Part shown: in pieces, positions 10,877 to 21,580 of the stretch
How the letters are laid out: each line of letters opens with the position of its first letter
Position numbering within the stretch: position 1 is the first letter of the stretch
DNA from: Meconema thalassinum
Taxonomy: Eukaryota > Arthropoda > Insecta > Orthoptera > Tettigoniidae
Assembly (NCBI GenBank): GCA_946902985.2
Contig: OX336389.2
Span: 345,562,444 to 345,626,443 of the forward strand
Length of the DNA stretch: 64,000 bases
Direction of reading: 5' to 3'
Made by a program: the position numbers and the translations under genes
The notes under the pieces: generated by a model
Told to the model about the DNA's origin: nothing
The model's input: the letters and a program-made list of their open reading frames with translations, nothing else
Databases searched by the model: none

Positions 10877-13697
10877 GGAAGGTGGAGGAGATAGTGGATA
10901 TGATGGAAAGAAGGAAGTTGGATTTATTGGGATTGGCAGAAACAAAGAGGAAAGGGGGAAGGAAGGAGAGTACTGAGAAAAGGCTATAGACTGTACTGGA
11001 GTGGGAACAAAGAGGGAGAGAGGAATGGAGTGGGAGTAGTAGTACGAGATGGTTTAAAAGAAGAAGTGAGGAGAATAAGTGATAGGATGATGAAAGTGAA
11101 AGTAGCACTGAGGGGAGGGACCGTAGAAATAGTGCAAGTGTATGCTCCACAAGTAGGCTGCACCTCTGACGAGAAGGAGGAGTTTGAAGAGGAATTGCAG
11201 AAGCAGCTGGTAGGAAGAAATATGATTGTTATGGGGGACCTCAATGCCCATGTAGGAAGAGAAAGACAAGGTTATGAGAGTGTTCTAGGACCAGAGGGTT
11301 GGGGCGGAAGAAATGAGGAAGGAAAGAGACTGTTGGACTTCTGCCAGAGGAACAGCCTGCTAGTTGGGAACTCCTGGTTTAAGAAAAGAGAGAGCCACAC
11401 AATCACATGGTACAGTGATGACTTGACCAGGAAGTCGGTGGTCGACTATATACTGTATGAGAAAGAACTAAATAAGAACATCACGGACATCAAGGTTATA
11501 CCATCGGAGAACCTGGATAGCGACCATCGATTGCTGGTAATGAACCTGAGAGGGAGTAAGGAGAAGAAAGGGACTGAGAACCAGGAAAGACGTATAAGGA
11601 TATGGAAACTGAAAGAAGAGAAGGGTCGAGTACCTCAAAATGGTAAAGGAAGGAATTCCAACAGATGAAGAAAGAGGGGTGGAAGAGAAATGGGCTAGAT
11701 TTAAGAAGACACTAGTAGGTGCAGCAGAAGCAGTATGTGGGAGGACAAGTAGTAAGAAGAGGTGGAAGGAAACACCATGGTGGAATGAGAAGACAAAAGA
11801 TATAGTAAGGGAAAAGAATAGAGCCTTTAGGAGGTGGTATCAAAATAGGACGGTAGAGACAAGGGAAGAGTACCAGGAAAGAAAGAAGGAGGCGAAGAGA
11901 GTGGTGGCTGAGGAGAGAAGGAAGTGGATGGAAGAGTGGACAAAGATGATGGAGGAGGATAGTGAAGGTACCAAAAAGGTCCTGTATGGGATGGTAAAAA
12001 ATAAGAGGCGGAAGGATCCTACGGATTATGTTAGAATGGTGAACAAAAGGGGACAAGAGATAGAAAATAGGGAACAACTGAAGAAAATGTGGAAAGAATA
12101 TTTTGAAGAACTTCTGAACCCAAATGGAAAAGATGGTGAGGAGGAAGAAATCGGGGAAGAGGAAGACGAACTGCAAACAGAAAAGGACTTAACATGGAAA
12201 GAAGTGGAAGATGCAGTGAACAAGATGAAAGGAGGGAAGGCACCGGGTGTGGATGAGTTGAGTGTGGAGATAGTGAGAGCAGCAGGAGAGGTGGGGATAC
12301 AGTGGCTGTACCGAGTGATGAGGACAGCATGGAAGGAAAGGAAGACCCCAGAGGACTGGAAAAAAGGAATCATTGTCCCGATCTTCAAGAAAGGTAGTAG
12401 AACAGATGGCAGAAACTATCGGGGAATAACACTGATGAGACATTGTGCAAAGATCTTCGAGAAAGTTTTGGAAAAGAGAATTAGGACAAGGATAGAAGGA
12501 GGGATGAGGGAAGAACAACATGGCTTCAGAGCAGGAAGGTCCACAGTGGATTTGATTTTTGCTGTAAGGCAGTTACAAGAACAGCACTATGAGTATGGAA
12601 CAGATCTACTGATGGCCTTCCTGGACATTGAGAAAGCATATGACAGTGTATGCAGAAACAAAGTATGGAAGTCCCTGGAGGATCGAGGAGTAGAGAAATG
12701 GACTATAAAGAGGATAAAGGAGATGTACAAGGGAAGCGTGAGCTGTGTGAAAGTGGGAGGATAGAGATCAGGGTTGGAACAGAGAAACGGCCTGAAACAA
12801 GGAAGTGCACTGTCACCGTTACTTTTCATTGTGGTGATGGATGACATAATGACCCGAGTGGCACAAGTAATTGGGGACAGAAAGATGATAGCAATGGTGT
12901 TTGCAGATGATTTGATGATTTGGGGAAACAAGGAGGAGGAGGTACAGGAACAGTTGGACGTGTGGGAAGGAATAATACAAGGATATGGGATGAAATTTAG
13001 CATAAATAAGAGTGAGATGGTGATCACAACAAGGAAGAAGGAAAGAACCACAACTGGAATAACAATTGGTGGGGAACAGCTGAAGAAAGTGGAGAGTTTC
13101 AAGTATCTGGGAAGCCTGATACAAGATAATGGAAGAAACGATAGAGAAATAAATGAGCGGGGGAGGCAGGCAGAAGCATTTCGGAGGAGTGTGAGAAGCA
13201 TGTTATGGAGCAAGGATGTCCCTCAGAACAGCAAAAAGATCATATATCGGACGTACTATGTCCCTATCCTGACGTATGCCTCGGAGACCTGGGTTATGAA
13301 AGGAAGGGAGAAGAGCAAAATACAGGCCAGTGAGATGAGGTTCTTGAGAAGCAGTATTGGAGCTACAAAGATGGACAGAATAAGAAATGAGGACCAGAGA
13401 ATTAATGAAGGAGGAACCATTACAGGATGGTATAGAGAAATCTAGACTTAGATGGTATGGACATGTAAAACGAATGGAGGAGAAGAGGATACCCAGGAGA
13501 GTACACGAGACGAAGTGGGAAGGAAAGAGACCGAGAGACAGGTGGCTGAAGGGGGTGGAAGAAAGCGTGAAGAAGAGAGGAGAAGACTGGACAAGGGTGG
13601 AGGCTGAGAGATGGTGGGAAGACAGAAGACGTTGGAGAGGCTTGTGTTCCAAACAGACCCGGCCAGTGGCTGGAAACTGTGCAAGATGATGATGATG
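10877..13697 (+). mobile_element. RTE-type LINE (second family) nested in the Penelope-like element
   Basis: Bounded by a perfect 9-bp duplication, ATCATCGAT, at 10868-10876 and 13698-13706. The 3' end is a short (GAT)n tail. It is 5' truncated inside the endonuclease. Removing it and one duplication rejoins the Penelope RT between its YVDD motif and DDTILNIEG, so the LINE is younger than the Penelope insertion. A second fragment of this family lies at 41840-42369. Confidence 0.9.
10880..13689 (+). pseudogene. RTE-type endonuclease/RT, frameshifted
   Basis: 11030-11668 is endonuclease (VYAPQVGC, VMGDLNAHVG, DSDHRLLVM) without its N-terminus. 11640-12764 and 12774-13445 are RT in one frame split by TAG at 12762-12764. 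Motifs are KAPGVDELSVEIV, EQHGFRAGRST, FLDIEKAYDSV, GLKQGSALSPLLF and catalytic FADDLMIW. 13387-13689 is the C-terminal segment (RLRWYGHVKRM) ending at PVAGNCAR. Frame changes fall near 11640 and 13400. The breaks are few, so this copy is moderately young. Confidence 0.87.
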
Positions 13698-14249
13698 ATC
13701 ATCGATTATTACAAACACGTCATCCACGTATCTTCCCCAATAATGTATACCGTCAATTTTGCCTACAATTTCTTCGTGTTCCAGATGGTCAAGATATATG
13801 TTAGCTACTAAACCAGATAGCGGAGATCCCATTGAGAGTCCTTCTTTTTGCTTATAGATCCTATTGTTAAAAGTGAAAAAATTATTTGTGAGTGTGAATT
13901 CTAATAGCGTCATGAATTCGTTAATTTCTACTTTTGACAATATACTGTTGTTAGACCAATTTTGTTTACTGACCTTGAGCGATGGTGCAATTGGGATGTT
14001 TGTGTACATATCTTTCACGTCTACGCTATGCATAGGGTGTTTGCTCATTAAGTTTCATGGTTTCTTCGCAGAAATTGAATGTGTTTTTCCAGGGATTTAT
14101 TTGCTTAAAAAATGTAATGTCTTTCAAGGAACTGCTGACAAATTGGCCAGCACTGTCAAGGACATCGCTTTTTTAAAGAAATGCAGAGAACATAACTCTG
14201 TCACATTTTAAATCTTACCAGAAAAAGGGCCCATTAAATAAATATGAAG

Positions 14250-15701
14250 CCAGAACACAGAGGATAATTAATAGTCGAGTTTTCCAAAGAGAAATTAAAT
14301 TTCTTTATATCAGGAAGAACAATCTTAATAACAAACTTTATCGTGCACACCTAGAAGCTTCAAATCTATCCAGTAAGAAGGACTGGGATAGATATTCATT
14401 CACTGTAAGTCAAATCTTAATCACGAAAATCAATAAGAAAGTACAGTCGCTAGAAAATAAATTCAGAAACCTACAAAATAAATTCAAAAAAGTCAGGGAT
14501 GCGAATGAACAAGTTAACAACCGGAAGTTTACCCCAGTGCAATTTTCTCCACCTGTCAAAAACTTATCAAGTGTTCCATTTGACGATAATGAACTCGAAA
14601 TTCTAGGCCAGGGGCCCAAACACAACTGGGAATGTGACCTCAATGACAGAACGCTAACCACTTTAGTAGTGGAAGCAGAAACAGCCATACGTAGGCTTCC
14701 TCTTGATAAACAAAAAGAAGTCAGGTACACGACTAACAAAGAAATTCAAAAAATAGTTAACACCAATACAAAATGCAACAAGAATTCGAATCTAAATAAA
14801 CTTAAGGAATTGAAAGAGAAAATAAATAATAGCGATGTAATTGTTACGAAAGCAGATAAGGGTAACACGGTCGTGCTGATAGATAAGGAGGTATATGTCA
14901 ACAACACAATTTCCTCAGCAGCTCGAGCTTTGATGAGGTTAAGAAAGACCCCACCCAATCTACACAGAGAAAATTGAAAAATATTTTGAAAACCTCCATG
15001 TTTATTATCAATGAAAAACAAACTAGTAAGTTAACCAATATCAACCCGGGATTACCAACTTTGAAAGCGCTCCCCAAAATTCATAAAGAAGGAATTCCAA
15101 TAAGACCTGTCATTAATTTCAGAAACAGTCCCCTTTACAGAACCGCCCAATTTTGTCAGCAGTTCCTTGAAAGACATTACATTTTTAAAGCAAATAAATC
15201 CCTGAAAAACACACTCAATTTCTGCGAAGAAACCATGAAACTTACCTTAATGAGCAAACACTCTATGCATAGCGTAGACGTGAAAGATATGTACACAATA
15301 ATATTTTATTCAATACTAATAAATTGAACCATACGAACAAATTCAGTAAATGAGGTGTGTATATGTTGAAATGTGCAAAATGCGATGCTAATTATTGTGG
15401 ACAAACAGGTAGAGCATTTATGACAAGATATGGTGAGCATTTCAATGCCATTAAATACAATAAATTTTCCGCCATGGCAAATCATATGAAAGATACCAAA
15501 CATGGGTTCACAGACATTAACAACGATTTGAGAATCTTACATCGAGCAAATAAAGGAACTACAATGAACATATTAGAAGAAATTGAAATCGATTTAGCCC
15601 AAACGACCGCCCCCCTAACGAATCTTAATGAGATTCATTTAGAAAACAACGTACTCTATGAAACGTTAATCCATTACAGAACAAAATATAAACCACCATA
15701 G
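14250..15701 (+). pseudogene. Penelope-like protein remnant, RT core deleted
   Basis: 14250-about 14910 is an open N-terminal region (NLSSVPFDDNELEILGQGPKHNW, then VTKADKGNTVVLID, a typical Penelope pre-RT motif). A frameshift follows near 14910. 14974-15299 contains LPKIHKEGIPIRPVINF, the RT entry motif. After the deletion, 15357-15701 encodes an intact GIY-YIG endonuclease (GVYMLKC, YCGQTGR, YGEHFNAIKYN), nearly identical to the left copy. No functional RT can be made from this copy. Confidence 0.87.
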
Positions 15702-16248
15702 AAATAAAGCCACAACCGTTGATCCATGTTACCTTCCCCTAAACCTACTCCACCTCCCCTCCCCCCTCCTAACCAAAACACTCCTGAACTCTCACCCCTC
15801 TCCTCTTCCACCCCTATTGTCTTGCATGTTGCTTCCATGCTGACACACCGTTTCAGTACAGCACAGTCTCCGTCCGACTCAGCACGGCTCTGTTAACTCA
15901 TTGCCGCATTACATCGTAAGTTTTTACATAACATTTAGGGTTTTTAAAGTTTTATTTTATCTACCACTTCATTCTCTCATACATAGTTTCATTTCTTTCC
16001 AGTTGGGAATGGTCACCCCTTGCTTGGGCTTTTGAAGCTAACATTAGAAACAGGACATGAAATAAACCAAGAAAGACTGCCAAGCCCGGCTGAGGATTTT
16101 ATTGAGCTTTTAACATAAGAAAATGTTTTAACAACTTTTTAATGTGTTACAGTGTATACTTTTGGTGATCTCTGTGTGTTTACATGTACAATTTTTAACT
16201 ACATCCAGTATATAAAGGGAATGTTTTAAGTGCTGCCCAAATAAAATA

Positions 16249-16294
16249 GGCTGATGAAGACGTCAATAAGTGTTAAGAAGTCGAAACATGTACC
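16249..16294 (+). ncRNA. Hammerhead-ribozyme-like motif in Penelope 3' tail
   Basis: GG-CTGATGA (16251-16257), one A, GACGTC, loop, GAAGTC (GACGTC in the left copy), GAAAC (16283-16287), AT, GTA, CC. This gives CUGANGA, helix II, GAAAC, a two-pair helix III closed by AU, and a GUA cleavage triplet, with GG/CC as helix I. The extra A between CTGATGA and helix II is not canonical. Penelope-like elements are known to carry minimal hammerheads at this position, which is why I call it; activity is not shown. Confidence 0.5.
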
Positions 16295-16374
16295 CTGTGT
16301 TAAAAGACAAGCGATTGTATCACGAAATTTTAATAAACTGTATTGACGAGGCGGAACCATTTGGAACTTTGTTC

Positions 16375-17689
16375 ATAATATATAAATATGTAACAGGCTA
16401 GAAGGTTGTAGCTATCGGAAGATATTTATTATTGGATATTATTATTCTACCATTTTTATTAATTGTACTATATTGAAACTGAACTGAGAGCAATGGTGAC
16501 GAAGTAATGTGAGTTCGAAGCAATGAAGTTGCCATTTGAAATATGAAAGTTAACTAAGGCGTATTGGTATTTATTTATAACTGCAACAATGCATTGAAAT
16601 GACAGTGGCTGAAGCTATGATTGCTCTGTTCACGCCCAGGTGAAATATCAAGTTTTGTAAGGATATTCTGCGATGAAATGTTGTGGATGAAATAGTAGAA
16701 TTCATTATAGGAAGGAATATGATATTGTACGAAATTATTCATATACAAGCAAAGTTATTTGGAGAGTTACAATCTGTAATTGTTGGTTAAGTATTGGAAA
16801 CAGCTGATAACATGTGGAGAGGAATGCTGAAGTAAAGCTCAGTTTTACAAGTATATGTTCATTACGATTAATGGTAGAAATTAACAAGTGGATTAATTAT
16901 TTTTAATTTATTGTTAAACAATCCTGAAGTGAGATTAACATGATCGTAGCTTAATCGTGAAGTTTTGACCGATTGTGACAAGTTAGTGGTGAATTAAGGA
17001 CGATCTTTAGATTGATGTAATAGTTTAGTTAGTTATTGTTGTTTTAAAGGGTGGAACTATGATGTCATCTGCCCCAAATGATGTAATAGTTTACGTGTTG
17101 TATATTTTGTAAATAGAATAGAATTAAGAAGAAATTAGAATTAGGATTTGAATAGGAACAAGGAGAAATTTTATAAATTAACTTTTACATTTGTTAAAGT
17201 TTCATTATTATTTTTAGGTTTATTTTACTCCTTGGAAATAGGGCACAGCAATTGCCGGTGCGAGTTTTTATTTTTAGTTAAATAGCTGAGGATAGCGTAT
17301 ATTTTTATTTAACATGCAGGAGCTTTAAATTTTTGTTGTATTGAGTTTTTGGAATAAATTCAGATACGTATTTACGTTTATAAGATTCTTTTGTAATTAT
17401 TTGCGTTATTTGTGTAACGAATTAGGTGACCGTAGAATTGTGCTACAGTAGTATTGGGGATTTGAACCACGGTGTACCACCCATAACCCCGAGAATTGTA
17501 AGTTTCTCACTCTCCTTCAGTAGTTAGCGACCCAATATCCTTGTAGTTAGCATTCCGGCACAATCATAGCAAGATGTACCATATTCCTGTTCTATTCGCC
17601 AGTAGCACTTCAGAGTTTTTCTAGCAGGGGATTTCAAGATGCTGCGATCCACCTTCATCTTCGGATATTGGCAGTTTTGGATTAAGGAA
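16375..17689. other. No gene recognised
   Basis: AT-rich. A minus-oriented SINE-tail-like piece (GTTGTTTTAAAGGG... ATCTGCCCC) lies at 17035-17080. Nothing else is identifiable. Confidence 0.55.
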
Positions 17690-18435
17690 ATACGGGTACA
17701 ATATGGTGTAAAGGATAAAAGAGATCTCTATCTTCCTCTGTCTCCGCTAATGGTAACTGCCTCACTCACACATAGCCCCTCTCCTGCAGGGCCTCTCTGA
17801 TTCCATCTATCCAACCTTCCACAGTCTTCCTCGAATATTCTCCCCCTCCTTCATTAGCATGCGATCTGTTGACATCCAATGAACATGACCTAACCATCTA
17901 AATTCATGTTCTTGGATGGATTTCTCTAGTAACCAGTGTTCTCTGAATGGTTGTATTTCGAATCCTGTCCCTCTTGGAGATTTCCCTTGTTCAGGAACTT
18001 TGCTCGGATGGCATCAAACAAGTGCCCTGCCTTTTTCATTCTATCCGTAATTTTGTCTTCCATCTTCCCATTGAAACTAATTGTTGAACCAGGATACTTG
18101 ACGTTGGTGACCTGCTCCGAAGTTCTTCCAACTGCCTTAATACTGTACCTCTCCTCATTCCAACTGATCACCATAGACTTCTTCTCCACATTCATCTCCA
18201 TTCCTCTCTTCCTTAACTCATTCACCCACATATTAACGTTGTGCTGGAGGCAACTACAATCAGGTCGTCCACAAATGCGAGATTAATTAGTCGCACTGGT
18301 CTCGTGAAGTAACTTCCAACCTTCAGGTTCTTAGTTTCATCATGGCACGCCTTCATAATTCTTTTATTTTGGTTATGTGGCCTTCTTGGAGGATGAGTGC
18401 AAGTCTTTCTAGTGGGTGCCCACGGGCAACCAGTG
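17690..18435 (-). pseudogene. LINE reverse-transcriptase remnant
   Basis: Right to left: RLINLAFVDDLIVVAS (the FVDD catalytic box, about 18300-18250), then WVNELRKRGMEMNVEKKSMVISWNEE and VTNVKYPGSTISFNGKMEDKI (18231-17926), then a degraded C-terminal tail with several stops to about 17690. Both ends are missing and the frame changes near 18225. It is RTE-like in style but differs from the two families above. Confidence 0.72.
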
Positions 18436-18689
18436 CGTTTCAATGAGGATGAAGTGGGCTAGGATGTGGAAGGAAGCAGCTGTGGCAAGCAAGCATTAGA
18501 GCATTGCCAGTAGTTTCGAATGTACAGTGAGAGCTTTCCCTGGAGAATGGAGCCTTGCAGACGCCATGTGACGATCGGGGCACTGTGTGTAGCTGCGTGT
18601 CGAGAGAGGCTTTGGCACTAGCAGCAGCAAATGTCCAACTTGTTTAACACATTTGCACTTTTTAACATATTTAATAATCATCATTACTT
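18436..18689. other. No gene recognised
   Basis: Short unassigned spacer. Confidence 0.4.
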
Positions 18690-18990
18690 ACAAAAATTTC
18701 ATAGTTGCTGGAAATGCTGTCCTTCATCTTCTAGACATGTGTTGCACCAACGTAGGAAGTATTGGTACACTCGCTAGAATTCATCCTCACTGTTATTTCG
18801 TATCAGTGCAACTATTTTTTCTCGAGTCTCCTGAGTACGCAGATTGTTTCCGTATATATTTTGTTTGAGGTTCCCCCACAAATAAAAACCGCATGGCGCT
18901 GAAACTTTCCTATAAAACTTCTTCTTGAGAAGATAAGTTTCAACTAGGAAAATGTGATGTTTTGTTCTATACCTAACCATGTTCAAGGGA
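18690..18990 (-). pseudogene. mariner/Tc1-type transposase C-terminal fragment
   Basis: Reads PCGFYLWGNLKQNIYGNNLRTQETREKIVALI, matching the conserved C-terminal block of mariner-type transposases (usually DFFLWG.LK..VY...RT.EEL). The Asp expected in this block is replaced: the sequence has CGFYLWG. A degraded CNTCLEDEGQHF-like tail follows to about 18690. Upstream catalytic parts are absent. Confidence 0.6.
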
Positions 18991-20269
18991 TAGGCTAAAA
19001 TACTTCACAACAAGTCTAAATTATCTCAACTAGGTATTTTGCCAGCTGCGTATGTAATAAATGCCATTACAGCATCCGGGGCTTCCCGACCTGCTGTTGT
19101 TATCGGTACATGCTATAAATATGACAGTCACTCATTGCGACCTGTCCACCGCAAGGCCTCTGCAAGGCCCCTTTCTATAGAGAGGGCCCTTCACTGTAGC
19201 TCAAGGAAGTAAACTCTTGAGTGTGTCCGAGATTAAGATATTTATAAATCAAAATATGTTACGCTCTGTTGTATGAATTCCGTTGGTAAATAATGTCATG
19301 TACAATATCAAATGATCTTTCCAAATGCCAGCTGGCAATGGCACTATTGTTTCAGCTAAAGAGTTTTTACTGATAAGTGAATCAAAGCAGTCACATGTAT
19401 GGGTTGATAGCAAAACTACATATCTAAAAAAATGTTTCCAACACTTCTGTGGTGATAAAAGGTTCAAGTATGCTAACATTTTCGGTACACCACTCGTAAT
19501 TATTACTTACCGAAGTTTCCACTACTAGTTTCACTACCACATGGCAGCTTTGTCAGGCGGATGGTAATGACTGTGCTCCACAATGTGGTGGCTTCTACTC
19601 ACAGCAAACGTGATGTCATGGTCTCTCTCCTCAGCGCTGTCTGGTGCCCATGGTTTGATCCCAGTGACAACCTCTGTCCGTGTGTTGCACCAGTGTATGG
19701 ATTATGTTCCTTTGGCGACAGTAATGGTCCCCATATATATCTTAAGAGATATCCATGATCCCTGTTCATAAGTATGAATACACTTTGTTTCGTTAACTTC
19801 TACGGTGGCAAGTTTCTGATGTGATTGTGGTAAAAACTATTTTGCTAATGTCCACTTCTATTCAAAGTTCCTATTTAAGTGCTGATTATTTATAATAAAG
19901 TTCAAAAAGACAAGCACACACTAGTACATACAACAAAATTGAAAATCTGGATGTGTAAACTTAGCTGATTCCCTGATACTCCTGTGTCAGCATACGCTCT
20001 GACTCGCTGTACACTACATACTAACTATACCCCTCTATTCCATGAACTGGACTATTATTAGTACTCCTGAACAACACCGGCACTATCTGTTGCGGCCTTG
20101 TGAAATTAAGTTGTCTATGTGGTTTTAAGTTGGCTATGAACCCTAGTTTATAGTGGTGTATGCTACAGGTTCTAGGACCATCTTAACTATTATACACCAA
20201 TCTCTATCATTCCTACTCTCTAACTCACGGCCATTTATGGGGCACCTGGATTTGAACATGATTTTGGAC
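18991..20269. other. No gene recognised
   Basis: Contains short ORFs of 60-76 codons on both strands around 19250-19770. None resembles a known family and none has convincing splice context. Confidence 0.5.
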
Positions 20270-20715
20270 TCTATTATACTGGCCTAACATAGGCCTTGGT
20301 TTATTGAGAATATAATACAACATAGATCCTTCCCTTTATCATTGGTTTCCTCTGCTTTGTTTATAGTATCACTTTGTTCATTATATTGCTTCCTGTTTGG
20401 TGTTGGGAATGTTGCCTATAGCGTGAATAGGAGTGAACTCCCCTAAAATATGTGTTCATGTATACTGGATGGGTTGTTTACCTTTGCTAAATGGATCTCT
20501 ATGACTTCTTTTATGCCAAGTCCCCTACCATTTGTTTTGTAATGCATAATTTTTAGGTCTGTTTTTATATTAGTGAAGCTATGCCCCATGTCATACTTGT
20601 GTTCACCTATACTGCCAAGTGTTTTCTGTGTCTAATTGCATTTCGGTGGTCTTTGGTCACTTCTGTAGTAACTTTCTCTCTGTGGTAACTTTCTCGACAC
20701 CCTGTTTCTTGTCAG
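20270..20715 (-). pseudogene. Penelope-like GIY-YIG remnant and 3' end
   Basis: The reverse complement carries a decayed version of the GIY-YIG C-terminus seen at 24088-24477 (the segment matching HMCDPGHSFTNIETDLKI and the IEIHLAKLN region), with stops. Its 3' UTR ends in CAATAAACC(A/G)AGGCC, as does the copy at 23950-24477, so both belong to one Penelope family. The family is distinct from the 8740-16374 pair. Confidence 0.65.
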
Positions 20716-21303
20716 GATAATAAGCAATTCTGTTGATTGATTAGTTAAGCAACACTGAAAAATGGGTTCTAGTATTTCAAAATCTGAATATCTTGGCAAC
20801 AAAACAGTAGCTCTCTATGAGATGGTACAAATGAGATATTCACATTTGATAATATTTATTTCATGTGTATTTTTGCTATCAGTACAATTTTGTATTTGAT
20901 ATTTTGATGAGACTCTATGTCAAATTGAAGAATGCAGTGGCAAACTACCTCACTCCACGCCTTGCCTAGTACGCCTCAATATAGCACTCCCTTGGGTTTT
21001 TGTGGGTTTCTACCCACATAACCTACGGTGGCACATTTTGAGGATCCGACCAGCCTTTGGGCTGACCACCCAACAAACAGTATGTCAAATATCATGTGGT
21101 CCAATTTTACTTTGTTCTGTACTAATTCCAACAACCTGTTAAGGAAATATATCCTTGTATTTTGGCCACGCTTACCTTTTGGACAAGTGTGGGCGAGCTT
21201 GTAAGATTAAAACTTACCAGAATCTGCCCAAAAGGACATTTAAAGCATAGAAATAGTGTAAAATTGAGGCAAAAATGTAAATTTACTACCATATGACACT
21301 TAC
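20716..21303. other. Intron 2 sequence of the NSUN5-like gene, with dispersed repeat
   Basis: 21000-21075 is a dispersed repeat (GGCACATTTTGAGGATCC... CAGCCTTTGGGCTGA) related to 4215-4265. 20745-20775 carries GCAACACTGAAAAATGGG, a motif seen also near 34405, 59690 and 59865. The splice donor of exon 2 is at 21303. Confidence 0.55.
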
Positions 21304-21571
21304 CTTTTCTAAACATCTGTTTCCTAATTGGATAGTGATGGGCACTTAATAGACTGCGAAATGCAGCTTCATACTTCAAGACAGACTCAACTGGCTTGCT
21401 CCCTGCGGGGAGTTTCTCCTTCCCAAACAGCAGCTCAGTCATAAGGACACATGTTAGCCATGGATCTTTTCGATGTTCCCTCTTCATAAATTTTGTTTCT
21501 TTTAATAGAGTTTCCAATATAGCCGAGTGCCTCAGTGACTCCTGGACCAAAGCATGCAATCCTTTCAAATT
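21304..21571 (-). CDS. Nsun5: NSUN5-like rRNA cytosine-C5 methyltransferase, exon 2
   Basis: 268-base exon encoding about 89 residues of the N-terminal region. It begins NLKGLHALVQESLRHSAILETLL and ends IRKQMFRK plus one base. The NLK.L.ALV.E...S.ILE....... L...LLFGK pattern matches the region before the catalytic Rossmann domain in NSUN5/Rcm1 proteins (human counterpart begins NVKQLYALV). The acceptor is TTATTTCAG at 21572-21580 and the donor GTAAGTG at 21303-21297, both canonical. It starts in phase 0, matching exon 1, and ends in phase 1. NSUN5 methylates a conserved cytosine of 28S rRNA in the nucleolus. The methyltransferase exons with the catalytic cysteines are not in the recognisable part of this window. 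Confidence 0.82.
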
Positions 21572-21580
21572 CTGAAATAA

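Larger units (their letters stand above)
9952..14130 (-). pseudogene. Penelope-like RT / GIY-YIG endonuclease, interrupted
   Basis: The reading order is right to left. 14048-13707 encodes RT with VDVKDMYTNIPIA, GLSMGSPLSGLVANIYLDHLE and the catalytic YVDD. It stops at the LINE insertion and resumes at 10876-10262 (DDTILNIEGLL... to SGVYML). A one-base insertion near 10270 shifts the frame. 10265-9952 then gives the GIY-YIG endonuclease (GVYML, YCGQTGR, MTRYGEHFNAIKYN, ending KPP). RT plus C-terminal GIY-YIG is the defining Penelope architecture. The N-terminal part is missing beyond about 14146. Confidence 0.88.
8740..14146 (-). mobile_element. Penelope-like element, left copy, with nested LINE and MITE
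   Basis: The 3' end is at 8740; the 5' part reaches about 14146, where it meets a second copy in opposite orientation. The 3' UTR (8740-9951) matches 15702-16374 in reverse complement almost throughout, so the two copies are close relatives. A 2.8-kb RTE-type LINE (10877-13697) splits the RT, and a MITE (8992-9527) splits the 3' UTR. Relative to the right copy, its tail has lost the CTGATGA half of the hammerhead-like motif near 8850. Confidence 0.85.
14147..16374 (+). mobile_element. Penelope-like element, right copy, internally deleted
   Basis: Opposite in orientation to the left copy and starting where that one stops. It retains the N-terminal region absent from the left copy. It has lost most of the RT: sequence jumps from VDVKDMYT (15298) directly to the segment just before GIY-YIG (15300). 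Short ACA repeats lie at both ancestral breakpoints, which suggests microhomology joining. The 3' UTR is complete to 16374 and includes the hammerhead-like motif. Confidence 0.85.

Noticed and set aside
12587..13213. 208-codon minus ORF opposite the RTE-type LINE
   Set aside because: Shadow of the purine-rich sense RT; no homology of its own.
8730..16390. Target duplication around the whole Penelope pair
   Set aside because: Flanks (ATTATATTAA and ATAATATATAAA) are both AT-rich but not an exact repeat.
19249..19528. Opposed 67- and 76-codon ORFs as a possible exon
   Set aside because: No family resemblance, and both strands open equally, which suggests chance.
1..21303. Further NSUN5 exons (methyltransferase core) left of exon 2
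   Set aside because: No minus-strand segment with the expected VRVNTL, CAAPG or DPSCSG-type motifs was seen; they are probably outside the window.
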